Shown here in pieces: positions 43,462-56,300 of a stretch of 64,000 nt of DNA (position 1 is the first letter of the stretch; every line of letters starts with the position of its first letter). Below the pieces are notes generated by a model. The model searched no databases, was not told the DNA's origin, and was given only the letters and a program-made list of their open reading frames with translations. Source of the stretch: Rhineura floridana (taxonomy: Eukaryota > Chordata > Lepidosauria > Squamata > Rhineuridae); contig NC_084495.1 of the NCBI RefSeq assembly GCF_030035675.1, forward strand, positions 11,563,001-11,627,000, in the 5' to 3' direction. Both the position numbers and the translations under genes were made by a program.

Positions 43462-43612
43462 TCATTTCATTTATTTACTTACATTTATATCCCCCTTTCC
43501 ATTATGGAATTGAAGATGGTGTACATGTGGTTCCTGGGCGGTTTCTCATCCAGGCCACACCCAGACCTGCTTAGGTTCAGCAAGGTGGTAGCCAGACCAC
43601 ATGTATTAATCT
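43462..43612 (-). mobile_element. 5S-rRNA-derived SINE, antisense
   Basis: CCTGGGCGGTTTCTCATCCA, GGCCACACCCAGACCTGCTT and AGGTTCAGCAAGGTGG are the reversed 5S rRNA-like block, preceded by a reversed tail (ACATTTATATCCCCCTTTCC). It is a partner of the copy at 1003. Confidence 0.7.
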
Positions 43613-44141
43613 CAGCTTTTAACAACATGAAATAATACACATATTAAAAATAGAGATCTATTCATATTTTCACAAGAACATTAAAAAAATTAACATATGC
43701 TTACACTTAACACCTACATTCAAATATCATGCTAAATCACGGTTTCCTGTTACATAAAAGAGCAGAAACCAGCCACAGTGAGCCCTGGGCTATTATATTC
43801 TGCCCCACCTCCTCTTGTGCAACCAGGAGAATGACTTTGGAAGCTTTTACTTTTGGCTTCCCTTCAATTCATCTTGTTGCTGTGTCTAAACTGGGGATTG
43901 TGGTTCATTGCTAACTGGTCAGTTTCAAAACAAGAAGCTATGGGCTATGAAGCTAACTTGTTTAAACTGATGATAGGTTGTGTAACCTATGATCTATGGT
44001 TTGGATGCAACAATAAGCTGAGTTTAAGGGAAAATAGACCTTTTGCCTGTAGAGGAGGAGGAGAGAGGCTCAGGAGTGGAGCCTCAGGCTTGCTGCGACT
44101 TATTCCTGCTTGTGCACATCACACTAAACCATGGTTTAATT

Positions 44142-44376
44142 CATTGGTCCCCAACCTTATTTCCCCACAGACCACTTGTATGATTTTAAATTGTATTTTA
44201 TTGCTTTTTTATTTCTTACATTGTGTACAGATTGTAATATAATAAAATGCAATAAAAGAAATAAAAGCAATACAATTAAAAATCAATATGAATATTTAAT
44301 ACAGACATGCCACAGACCACCTGAATGAAGGTTGCAGACCACTGGCAGTCTACAGACCACAGGTTGGGAACTCCTG
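44142..44376. mobile_element. hAT-like MITE family C, copy 3
   Basis: CATTGGTCCCCAACCTTATT on the left and CACAGGTTGGGAACTCCTG on the right. Flanking 8-mers GTTTAATT and GTTTACTG share their first five bases. The core has AATATAATAAAATGCAATAA. Confidence 0.7.
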
Positions 44377-44689
44377 GTTTACTGTGATATATGAACATGA
44401 CCTCCCACCACCCTATCCCAATTTTTCCAGATAAAGAAATGGGTTAATAAGGCCTATACATTTAGGACACTTAAGAAGGCTTATACATGTAGGACACTGT
44501 GTTAAACGAGAGGCACAAGATATCCACCATCAACATACATAAAAAAACCCCCTAGGGTACTAACAGACCAGTAATGTATTATCACAAGTATAATTTTAAA
44601 ACATACTGCAAATGCTGATATTTACTGAAAATACAAATGCACAAAAAAATCCACTGTCCTAACAACGAATTAGGTCCAGATCTCCAGTG

Positions 44690-44900
44690 TAATCAGGCTG
44701 CAATCCTAAATACATTTACTAAGGAGTAAATCGTAAGTAAATCTCATTGAGACTTGTTTCTGAGTAAACGTGTAGGATTGCACTATAGATTAGTTGCACT
44801 GAGGTCCCATTGAAATCAATAATGACTTTTCACATTTATTTCAATAAGACTTAAGCACCGATAACTTAGTCTGGTGCCAATCCAATGATAATAAATACAG
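44690..44900. repeat. Foldback element family B copy
   Basis: GCTGCAATCCTAAATACATT and CTGAGTAAACGTGTAGGATT, GCA form one arm pair; a decayed second half follows. Confidence 0.55.
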
Positions 44901-45492
44901 TTATCATTTGTGGTTACTGGGAAGCAACACAATTCTGCTGATAGCAGGCTCATGCTATAGATATTTTACTTGCTGATCTCAGACTTCAGCACAAATCCAC
45001 TGTCAACAGAATTTTGCAGCTTCACAGCAACAATAAATTACTATGGTATTTATTACCCTTCTAAAAGATAACTTTCAGTAACAGGGAATTTTCCATTCCT
45101 TTTATGAAGATCTGCTGCATGTCAAACATTGCCATTCAATTACAAATAAACGGGTGGTTGTTACTTCCCGCTGATAGAATAATAATCTGAAATGGATTAA
45201 TAGACCAGCTTTCCATCAAGACTTTTTCTGAATATTAAGAAACATCTTGTCTGTTGCATTCATGGACTTTGGAGCAATTTTACACCCATGTGTAGACCTG
45301 GATACATCTTCCTACCTACGCACTGCCATGTATTTTTAGGCTTTGGTATTTTCAGGATTTTACCTTTTGTACTTAGCAGTAGAGTCACATATCATTTTAG
45401 TGTGCTTTTTCTAAATTGTGACAAATTACTGCAATGATTAGCTTTCTGGTACATTTTTGAGGAGCTGACTGAGTGCCTCTAATCTTGTTAAA

Positions 45493-46490
45493 GGTAAAGG
45501 TGTCCCCGCACTTATAGTGTGAGTCGTTTCCGACTCTTAGGGTGACGTCTTGCGAAGTTTACTAGGCAGACCATATATATATATGGGGTGGGATTGCCAG
45601 TTCCTTCCCAAGCCTTTCTTTACCCCCCAGCGTATCCTGGGTACTCATTTTACCGACCACGGATGGATGGAAGGCTAAGTGGACATTGTGAGGCTTCCTT
45701 CCCTGGCTCTCCCTGTCAGGTTCCTACCTGCTCGTGGTTACTGCCTGTCTCTAGGCACCACCAGGGACTCCACCAGTCCGGACTGTCCTTTATTTTATTT
45801 TTTCTCTCCCCGCTCTAGCACAGATCTCAACAGATCCCCCTGCTAGGCAACCACCAGTCACGTCCTAATACTAGTATTCCCAGAGACTCTGAATACTGGT
45901 ATTGTTATTCTCTTCACCGCTGCCACCATTTGTTACAGTTCCCCTTCAGCCTTGGTCATTACCTTACCCTCCCTTCTGGTCTGTGAAACCCCAGTCAAGG
46001 ATCAGGCCTTTGGTAAACTAAATTAAGTATTTATTAAAGATAACAGAGCTAACAAGATTAACAAGATTTCTTCTTAAAGCACATGAACATATGGTTTTAC
46101 TCAATACTAATCCGAACTCCACCTCCCTCCTTCTCCACTCTCTCCTGTCAAACAACTCTCTAAACCCCACCAAGCAACCCACTCAGTTCTCTTCTCTCCC
46201 CCAGATTCCACTCTCACTCTTCCTTTTATACATTCAGCCATTTTAAACACTCAGCCAATCATCTCGCATTCTACTGCCCATTCACTCCCCCTCCTCTTTC
46301 ACTCTTACCATGTATCTTCTAAAACAACAACACTTACCATATATACATTAATACAGGAACATCACAGACCTCGACCCCTTTTGCCGGAGATTTGACTTCC
46401 TTCTTCCGTTGGAATCAAACTCCGGCCGTGAGCAGAGCTTCGGCTGCGTTACCACTGCTTACCACTCTGCACCACGGAGGATCTTGTTAC
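45493..46490 (-). mobile_element. Sauria SINE, antisense, split by an LTR-element relic
   Basis: The 3' half (45493-45683) reads GTGAGTCGTTTCCGACTCTT, TTTACTAGGCAGACC and GATGGATGGAAGGCTAAG. The tRNA-like head (46367-46490) reads CGTTGGAATCAAACTCCGGC, CGTGAGCAGAGCTTCGG and TACCACTCTGCACCACGG. Together they are one Sauria SINE, a family restricted to squamates and sharing the RTE-type tail. The middle is displaced by about 680 bases of LTR element. Confidence 0.85.
45684..46366 (-). mobile_element. LTR-retroelement relic: one LTR plus leader
   Basis: On the minus strand the LTR (45931-46366, 436 bp) starts TGTGATGTTCC, holds TATAAAAGG and AATAAA signals in the proper order, and ends CTGTAACA. 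A TGGTGGCAGCGG segment follows it, in the position of a primer-binding site and leader (45684-45930). No coding genes or second LTR are present, so it is a heavily reduced fossil. The family is not certain (Gypsy-like or retroviral). It inserted into the Sauria SINE, so it is younger than that SINE. Confidence 0.8.
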
Positions 46491-46874
46491 AGTTCACTTT
46501 TTCCTAGTACAGCGTTCCCCGCTATCGCCAACACACACAGGTGAGCTGGTATGCCTGTTGGCACAATCATTTCATGGGGTGTTAGTAGGATTATAATCAG
46601 TTTTGTACAGTTGTGCATTTAAGGTTAATACTACAGAGACCAGTCACTTCTGCAGTTATAAGATCTGCATTAACACTATTTTAATGTGAACCGTTTAAAA
46701 ATACATCTATCCAGTTTGATATCATAACATCACACAATCTGCAGCGGGGGCTATCCACCGGTTCAAGAACTGCTTTGCCAGCATGGGCAGAAGCAACAAT
46801 TGAGAGCCACAAAGTACTCTTAAGTGTTTGGGGAGTCTGCAGCCCCTTCATGTGGGATCACATCTTCAACATGC

Positions 46875-47011
46875 CAGGTGTGGGGAACCTTCAGCCTTCT
46901 AGATGTTGCTGAGCCAGAACTCCCATCACCCCTGGCCATTGGCCATGCTTGCTAGGGCTGATGGGAGGTGTTGCTTAGCAATATTTGAGGGTCGAAGGTT
47001 CCCCACTACTG
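46875..47011. repeat. Palindromic MITE family H copy (46.9 kb)
   Basis: CAGGTGTGGGGAACCTTCAG and CAGAACTCCCATCACCCCTG on the left, GAGGGTCGAAGGTTCCCCAC, TACTG on the right. Confidence 0.75.
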
Positions 47012-49990
47012 TCCAATGCAGTTTCTCAGGCAAAGGCAGAAGCCACCTCTGGGCGGTGAAGGGTGATTTAAAAAACCCAAACCCTGTATTTATATTGTTT
47101 TCAATAAAAGGAACATCCCTAGCGCAACCAACCCCATTCCTCTTTCCATAGATATCTGCAGGAATTCTATCTAGGAACACTGATTTGACAAGTACCATGA
47201 TGTCCTGCAACCAACTAAGCCTATTTAACACATGGTGAAGTAACAGACGGGATTTGAGTAGCAGAGTTCTGGGAGATAGAGTAACGGGGGGGGGGAGAGA
47301 GAGAGAGAGAGACAACCCTCAGAGCATCCCAGCAATATTCATCCATGTTCCTAGCTTGAAGCTCTATTGCAGTGCTTTGGGCGAAACAAAATGACCAGCA
47401 CATGGTACAGAGGTCAAGGTGAAATAAAGTCCGGTGATGAGCCTTCAGAAGCATACACTTCTTCAAAATTGCTGTAATGTAAAAATAATTTAATCCCAAC
47501 ATCAAACACTTGCGCTGAAAGCATGCATATTTTATTTGAAATAAGGTTTATTCACTTTTTAAAAAAAGAAGTTTAAAGACTACACAGGGGCATTACACTC
47601 TGTCACACAGGACTCCTGGTAGTACGAAGGCCTGCACAATAAAACATCAAGATGAATAAATTAAGTGCAAATCTACATGTTGCTGTCAAATGTCTTTGAG
47701 TTAGCAATGAAGCTTAAACAACATATTCCTTTTTTTAACTGTGAAAAAAATTCAAACTGGAAAAATAAGGTTATAATCCTGAGATCTGGGTATTACTATA
47801 CTCTTAAGAACTAGATAGTTTCACAACTGCCTGAGGTACCACTCATCTATCTTGAGCAAAACAGCCCATTCTATCTACCAACATTTTTCTGTACACTACA
47901 AAAACAACCTGGCAATATTCATTCATCAGAGGAAATTATGTCCTACAGATGACGTAAGACAAGGAAAATGTTCTCCCTGTTATACATGGCATAAGGCACT
48001 TGAGGGCAGGGGCCAGCACAACTTACTATATACAACATAGTGATGCTGTCACTTTGCCTAGGAACAGAAGCGTACTCCCTTTCAGGAAACATGTCTGGCT
48101 CTTGTAACAACTCCGCCCATATCCACGAACTCATCTCATCCATGGCGCTGTTTGTACATTGAAAGCATGCACAAGGGGGCTGCCAGGTCATTCCAGCGAG
48201 TCCAACCCTCCTGCCAATGATACTTGTGCCAACCGCACACTGCTAGTGGCTGTTCATTCAGAGGCTGTGTGAAAGGGCTCCACACATTACTGTCATATAT
48301 ATGAGATAGAATCCTGATTGGCCCAGGATTCCATCTCATGTGGAGCCCTACCTTTGTGTGCTAGTAGCCATGCAGGGCTCCTTCACACAAGCCACCAGGT
48401 GGTGCTGGCTAGCATGTGCAGCATCGAGCAGGGCTAGCTGGTTACCCAGCGACTCTGTCACCACCCACCCTTGCTGTCAATGCGTGAGATCAAATCATCA
48501 CACCCAACACACCCACCCACCCACCCATGATGTATGTTAATTAACCACACAGCATAGGCATGGCAGCAACACGAGGCAAGGCTTATCTATTCTTTCTACC
48601 CTTCACCATAAAAATTCCTTTTACTGCTTATGAAGGTGAATACTAGGGAGATCAGATGAATAGCCACACGTTAGTACTTTAACTACTGCATGGGAAAGCT
48701 TTTGGCCAGAATAAATGCCACTACTTCAAAAGTAATTTTCTGTCTCCAGTGTTTCTTACAACTAGAGCGGGGCAGGGGAGGAACCCACGTTTGAGAATTA
48801 ATATGTAAATGAAAGACCCTTAATAGAGTCGTTTTGGCTGCAACAATAAGGCAGGGTGGGGAAGGAAAAAAGAAAACAGTAATACTTTGGCTGCTTCCTG
48901 TTTCCAAGGAGATATAAGCATTCATTTACAGATGTGAGAGTGGCATAGAGGGATGAGTGGCAGGATATTAGTACCCCTTGCTGCTCCTGACCTAGTATCA
49001 TCTCTGCAGTTGCTCCAGGTTATGATGACCTTTCACGTGAAATGATTACCTAAAATGAATCAAGTACCGGCTGGCTAGCAGAGGATTCAACCTGCAGGGC
49101 AGTTTTCACTATTAGATATTTCTCTTTTCTTGTAAGAAGGCTACACACTGTAGTAGCTCTCACAGCTGCTGAACATGCCGGGTGGCTGCCGCCGACTGAG
49201 CGGAAGTGGTGAGGCACAGGAGCTCAGCATGGTGTAGTGTGTGGTGGTAGAGCCAGTCCAATAACCCTGCTGTCATGCACTGACCATCCTGAGCTCCCCG
49301 CCCCTCTTGGTCAGCAGCAGTGACCCCCCCCCTCCAGAAACCAAGACAGCAACTATGAACTGCCTGACTGACTGTTACTGGCTGCACAACAAAAGCTGCC
49401 TCTCATTTAAAATCAGGAATAACCAAAGCAACTATTGCCAAAGTATGGTGGGTTGTATTCAAGTTAAAGCAGACCCACTGAAATCAGGGGACCTAAATCA
49501 GACCAGTCCATCAATTTCATTGGGTCTGCTCCAAGTATGATTGATGCTAGATGCACCCCATGTTTAAAACCCCAAAATGTTGTTTCCTGCTCACATAAAT
49601 GCATGACAGGCCAGAGACAATTATACCAGCTAATGGGTTGTCCTGTCCAGTGATATATGCTTATCCTTCACACAACCTTCTCCCAAGTTACTTTACTTAT
49701 TTTCAGCAAGCAGATCCTTAAATTCTAGGATAGACTTCAGAAATTAGTCAAGAACTGTCATGCATACCTTATCATTACAACCATTTTAATTTCTCACCAA
49801 AGCAAATACAACTTGTGACCGATAGCGCTTGTACAAAATGTTTATGAGAGGAAAAAAGTATCCTGCAGCACATAAAGACATTTACAGGAATGATTCCAAT
49901 GTCATCTAAAAAAGAGTCAAATAAAACCACAACAGGCTTTTCCTTCTGATGCAACTTAAAATCTTGAAGGCACAGAAGTTCTTCCATTTT
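47012..49990. other. Mostly unique DNA downstream of NXT2
   Basis: About 3 kb without a recognised repeat apart from a short GGGGGAGAGAGAGAGAGA microsatellite at 47286-47312. It may be intergenic or contain a longer alternative NXT2 3' UTR. No coding exon is recognised. Confidence 0.4.
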
Positions 49991-49998
49991 AAACAGGT

Positions 49999-50008
49999 TT
50001 TATTTATT
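49999..50008 (-). terminator. NXT2: Candidate NXT2 poly(A) signals
   Basis: Two overlapping AATAAA hexamers occur on the minus strand (AATAAATAAA) about 140 bases after the NXT2 stop. This is a plausible proximal polyadenylation site. Confidence 0.5.
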
Positions 50009-50143
50009 TTTGTCATGAAGTTGGTAGTCCCTGGCAAGATGCAGTTCCTCCAAAGAGAAGGGTCTTTCCCACATCTGGAGTACAACCATCCTAAACGCCA
50101 GACACCTTGTCCAAAGGGAATTATGTCCATCCCTTGCTACCCT

Positions 50144-50322
50144 CTAACTAGGCCAATCCTGGAAGCGGAAGCAGTCGCTGGCTATCTTCCACACAGTGTT
50201 GTTGTTTGTGGTTTGTGCCGTTAGCAAGAAGTTCTGGTTGAAGTACTGTTGCTTGCTCCCATCAAATTTGACAGACCCACATGTCACAACAAGGATGGTG
50301 GTATGATTTTGAGTGGCTTGCT
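50144..50322 (-). CDS. NXT2: NXT2 coding exon 4 (residues 83-141)
   Basis: Encodes [32 protein letters not shown] and the conserved C-terminus, with stop TAG at 50146-50144. The acceptor AAAG follows a (CT)n run. Confidence 0.96.
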
Positions 50323-53300
50323 CTTTAGAGAGAGAGAGACAGAAAAAAAGATGTTAAGACATGCTAGCTCCTTGCAACTCTACTTTTATATAGAATTGCT
50401 AAGAAGCGTTTCAGCGCTATTGCTTTCCGTCCCCTTTTAATATTAACACATCTGTACAATGCAACCAACAACGCAACCAGTATTAGAGAAAACTTACAGT
50501 GCAATTGTGAAGCAGGCATGAGTGTATATAGACAGAAAGAGAGAAATCTGACTAAGTATCAGTAAGTCCCAGGGCTGTGGAGTTGGTATGTCAAACCTTC
50601 GACTCCGACTCCTCTATTTTTCTACTGTCCGACTCCGACTCTTTCATAAATGGCAAATGTATATTAATTTATTAATATTAATACATTAATATTAATTTTA
50701 TTTTGAAGCCGGAGTCGGTACATTTCTACCGACTCCGACTCTGCCCAAAATTGCTTCCGACTCTGACTTCGACTCCACAGCCCTGGTAAGTCCATTCCGT
50801 TATTATACTGTTTAGTCCAGCGATGTCTAACCTGTGGCACTCCACTTGTTGTTGGACTCCCAACTCCCTCCAGCCTCAGTCATCATGGCTCAAAGTCAGG
50901 GATGATGAGAGCTGTAGTCCAACAATCTGGGCTCCAGGTTGCCCATCTGTGGTTTAGACCAAGGTGTTACACTGTAATGTTCTATGAGTATTTCAGTACT
51001 GTCGCTTGTTGTATTGACTAAGCTGGGCAGAAAACTGTTCAGGTACGCTACCTATAGCTAACTCAAATGAAACATTAAAATGTAAATGTACTGCCTTCAA
51101 GTCGATTCCGACTTACGGCAACCTTATGAACAGGGTTTTCATGGTAAGCGGTATTCAGAGGGGGTTTACCGTTGCCTTTCTCTGAGGCTGAGAGGCAGTG
51201 ACTGGTCCAAGGTCACCCAGTGAGCTTCATGGCTGTGTGGGGATTTGAACCCTGGTCTCCCAGGTCGTAGTCCAACACCTTAACCACTACACCACACTGG
51301 CTCAAGGTGTCTAAAAACAAATGCATTTAGGGTACATCCATGCCAGAACTCTCATGCTGCAGTGCTTGGCATTTGTTCTCTCCTCCATCCTTGAGAGGTG
51401 GCACAGGAACCAATGTTTTAAGATGCACACTGTCGCACTTTATCTCAAGTAAATTTAGAAGAGTTTGCTACCTGAACTACAAAGGTCAACACACCTAGGA
51501 GGAAAGGCTATTCTTCATAATGTTTTTTCCAAAGACTGTCAACTATGGGAGAGTTTATACTTCTTTGGTGAGACACTCATTCCATTAGTAAGAAATGGAC
51601 AAGTGGAGAATGATCAAGATGTGGTGCAATCTACAATAGTTTATGGAATAATATTTGAGAACACCACTGCAAGAACAGATGGGGTACACAAAACACAGCC
51701 ATATACTTATTAGCCACAAAAGCCTAAAGACCTGCAGCTAAAGCAAAGTGGGATTGTTGCACTTCACGCATCATGAAGAGCTAAACAGTTCTATTCACAT
51801 CTCTAGAATCAAGTTATCTTCCTTGACTTGTGAACTGACAAGGCATCTTACCATGAACGGGCTGGCAATCAAATGTGGTAACTTGAAACTCACTAGAAGG
51901 CAACATTTCAAAGAATTCAGCAAGTGCGTCTTGCCCAGATACTGCATTCCCATTCCAAACTAGGGTCGCTTTGTCCAGGTAGAGTTTGGTCAACACCTGA
52001 GAAACATTAGGAAGCATTACAAGGAGCATCTGTACTTTTGCTACAGCGCCCCCTCCTGTGCAACCTGCTATATGCAGATATTGAACTCCCTCCCTCCTTT
52101 CCTTTAGGAAACACTGAAAATCTTTTTACAGAAGCCTCCCCCCCCCCCAAAAAAAACCCCAAATAAAATTCAATGGAGATAAATGTAAAATCCTGCTGTC
52201 AGGTATACAAAAATATCAAAGACCCCAAGTAAAGGTGGGGGGAGAAAGTGTTTGGGTGCTGTACATGCAAAACGGAGCTGGGAGTCTTAGATGATTACAA
52301 ACTGAATATGACCCAGCAGTGTGATACAGCTGCTAAAACAGCTAATGCAAGCTTAGGCTGCGTTAATAGAAGCACTGCATCCAGATAATGAAGTTCCACT
52401 CTATTTTGGGCATCCAGAGTCCTGCATCCACATTTTAAGAAGGGCATTGACAAACTGGAGCATGTCCAGAGGAGGGTCACCAGGATGTGAGGGGTCTGGA
52501 AACCAAGTCCTGTGCGGAATGGCTGGAAGTGCTTGGTATGTTGAGCCTGAAGAAGAGAGATTAAGGGAAGACATGATAGCTGTCTTTGAATATCTGAAGA
52601 CCACTAATGCAGAAGATGGAGCAGGCTTGTTCTCCGTTGCTCTAAGGGGCACAACTAGAACCCTGGAAACTGCGAGGAATATTTCAGGAAAGCATTATGA
52701 GAAACCTCCTAACAGTAATACCTGTTTGACAGCGGAAGGAACTGCTTTGGGACGTGGTGAGCTCTCCCTCACTGGAGGCATTTAAGCAGAGGTTGGCAGT
52801 CATTTGTCACGGATGCTATAGGCTACACTTTGCATTGCACATCCTGCGCTGAGCAGGGGGTTGGATTTCCAAGATGCCTTCTACCTGTATGGTTCCATGT
52901 CTACCCAAAGTAAATCCCACTGAGTTAAAAGGGACATACTCCCAGGTAAGTGGCTGTCGTATGTCAACCAACTGGATTTGCTCAGCCACTACTCCCACAC
53001 TCCTGTGTACCCTTGTCTTACTTTATTTATTCACTAATAAGACAAAAACCCTTGCGATTTAAGAAGGTACCTATAGCCAACAGATATTTCTATCAAACTT
53101 TAAAAAGCAGGGAAATTGGGCAGTTATAGTGAATGCACCAGGGGAGCAGGAGACCTGACCTCCTCTCTGAGATATTGGCCTGCCCTACACATTTGTCAAA
53201 ATGTAAACACCATTTGGGTTGGTCTTTCACAGTCCAATTCACTTCCTGTGTAGCTTGGAAGAATTTGGTCGCATGTGCCTCTGAGTGAATTTCTCTGCTT

Positions 53301-56300
53301 TTCAATCTAAGAGGTAAGAAATGGGATCCTGTGCAAGTTTGCTGAGAATGGATTAATCATTTGCATGCCAACTGAGTTCAATGGAATTTATTCCCAAGCA
53401 ATCATGCTTAGGATAGGTGAAACTGACCACATGGGATGGGAAGGAGAGGAGGAGGAAGGGCAGAGGGGAGGAGGGGGATGGGAGCAGGCAGAAGGGAGAG
53501 AGGAGGAGGGGAGGTGGGATTTAGTTCCCTGCAATCATGCTTGGCATATGTAAAATTGACCATAGGGGGGAGGAAAAGAGGGGGGCTGGAGTGGGCAGGG
53601 GAGGAGGAAGAGGGGAGGGGAAGAAGAGAAGGGAAGGAGGGGAAAGGCAGGTCTAATCATTTGCATGCTTATTGAGTTCAATGGGATTTACTCCTCTGCA
53701 ATCATGGTTAGGATAGGTAAAACTGACCATGGGGGAGGGTTCGGGAGGAGGAAGGGAGGGGAGAGGGGAGTGGCAAGAGGAAAAGAGGGGGAAAGAGGGA
53801 ATTAGAAGGGAAGGGGGCAGCAGTGAAGAAAGGGGGAGGGCAGGTGTAAAAAGGAAGTGATGGGAGAGAGGAGGGGAGGGCAGGTTTGATCATTTGTACT
53901 GAGTTCAATGGGATTTACTCCCGTGCAATAATGCTTAGAATAAGTAAAACTGACCATGAGAGAGGGGAGAGGGGAAGGAGGGGGGAGGGAAGGGAAAGGG
54001 TAAGAGGGAGGGGATAGTGGGGAAGAAGAGGGGAAGATAGGTTTGATCATTTGTATGCTTTTTGAGTTCAGTGGAATTAACTCCTGTGCAATCATGCTTA
54101 GGATAGGTGAAACTGACCATGGGGGGGGAAGGAGGAGGGCACAAAGGGGGGAGGGAGGAAGGGGGAGGAAGGGGGAGGGGTAGAGATTGGGTAGGTGGGC
54201 ACTGGGCAGAGGGAAAGCCCCTTTCCTTTCCAAAAGGAAATATTGAACAGTATCATTCTTTTTCAGTGTTTCCCCCACCTTTTTAATTCTACAACAGGTG
54301 CATGTAGTCTCCCACCCAAATTGAAACAAAAGTTGTCACTGGCCATATCCACACCAGACTGTTATTTCACTTTAGACAGTCATGGCTTCTCCCAAAGAAT
54401 CTTGGGAAGTGTAGTTTGTGAAGGGTGCTGAGAGTTGCTAGGAGAGACCCTGCTCCCCTCACAGAGCTTCAAACAGAGCAGCTAACTATTAAACCACTCT
54501 GGCACTGGAGCTCTGTCAGGGGAATAGGAGTCTTCTCTAAGCATCCTTCACAAACTACACTTTCCAGGATTCTTTGGGGGAAACCATGACTGTCTAAAGT
54601 GAAATAAAGATCTGGTATGGCCCCAATTAGCCAAGCCAAGCCAAGCAGCTGTGAGCCTGACGTTTACAACACTAACAGTTGGTTCTTACTGAGCATGCAC
54701 AGGCTTATCATTCACTTTAATGTTAAATTTCTTAAATTAATTAAAAATCAGCCAGGCATTTTTTTTAACTTTTAAACTGCAGAAAATGAAGGTAAGAGTA
54801 TGGGGCAAGGTCAGTAACAGGATTACAGGTACTCTGTGAACATGGCTGATTTTTAATGAATGTCAACAGATTATGAGAACTCTGACAGGAAAAAGTCCAA
54901 AAGAGCTCTGGGTCCCCCCCCCTTTTTTACACTTTGAACTCTCTATTATCTCTGACTGTTTTGTGTATCACCATGAAAATTTAGAGTGTTGTTAAGCAAG
55001 CATTTCTGAGTTCAGGACTATACAGGCATACCCCGCTTCAATGTTCGCAATGGGACCGGAGAGTATACTTTAAGCGAAAATAAACTTTAAGTGAAGCAAT
55101 TGTCTTCACTTGTACTGCACGCAATCACCACTAGATGGCAGCGGCGTCATGCCAATAAAGTGTACGTTATTACAAAGCGCGCGGATGTTAAGAGGGGTAT
55201 GGGGACGTATGGAGCATGTACGTTATAGCGAGGCAAGTGAAGCGACGTTAAGCGGGGTATGCCTGTACGTTTTGTAAGGTTTGGGTTTGAAATGAGCTTA
55301 TGGGAACCATCAGAATGGCATGGGATGGTATTTTCAATTTAACATTGCGGAATGTGAAAAATCCACACTGGCTATAGTATACAGCCACTCTATTCCATCA
55401 AAGCATTAACACTGCAGAATGCAAAAAATCCATCCAATAGTGGCTGTATAATAACACAACCCTATACAGGTCTAAGCACCACTGAGTTCAATGAGACTTA
55501 CAGGTTAAGTGCTATAAGATCGTAGCCTTAGACTGTACTCCTATGCAGATTTTCCTAGAAGTAAATCCTCCACTGAATACGGTGAAATGCATTTCTGGAT
55601 AGACATGCATGGGATCAAGTTGTTAAGAGGTAGACGTAAGTGATATGCATTTGAGGGCTGTCTCCATTGTTGCATGGAGTGGCCTAAATCAGGGGTTTCC
55701 AAACTATGGTCCACAAGCTTCATTCAGGTGGTCTGCTCCATGTTTGCATTTGTGGTTGAAGACGGGAGATGGCACATCCATTGCATTAAATGTTCTTTTT
55801 AAATTGTATTGTTTCTTTTACTTCATATAGGGTATTACAATGTGAATTCTATAGAACACATAAAATATGATATCCAATAAATAAAGCAGCAACGAAGCTA
55901 AAATTGAAAATAATGCAGCATCTTTCACAGCGCACTGCAATTGCTATGATAAGCAGAAAAATCGTTAAGAGTTCTGCCAAACACTCAGCAATTTTCAAGT
56001 AGTCCATGGGGAACCACTGGCCTAAACAAAATCAGCATGTATATAAAAAAAGCAGAGAAGCCAAGTTATGAACTCAGATATGTGCTTTGAGAAAAGCACT
56101 ACCTAACTCCTCTTAAAAACACACTGAGCACAATGGCTGTTGGCAACCTACGTACCCGCCTTCTTTTATCCATGGTTTCATAATAAATGTTTGCAAATTC
56201 TTCAGCAGCTCTACAAGCTTGATCCACATAGGTTTTGAAGTCCTAAACAAAAACACACTGTTCAGTGAAACCATTTCAAGGGACATCAAAAATGACTTAA

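Noticed and set aside
53436-54329. Pro/Ser/Leu-rich proteins on the minus strand
   Set aside because: They are artefacts of the G/A-rich minisatellite.
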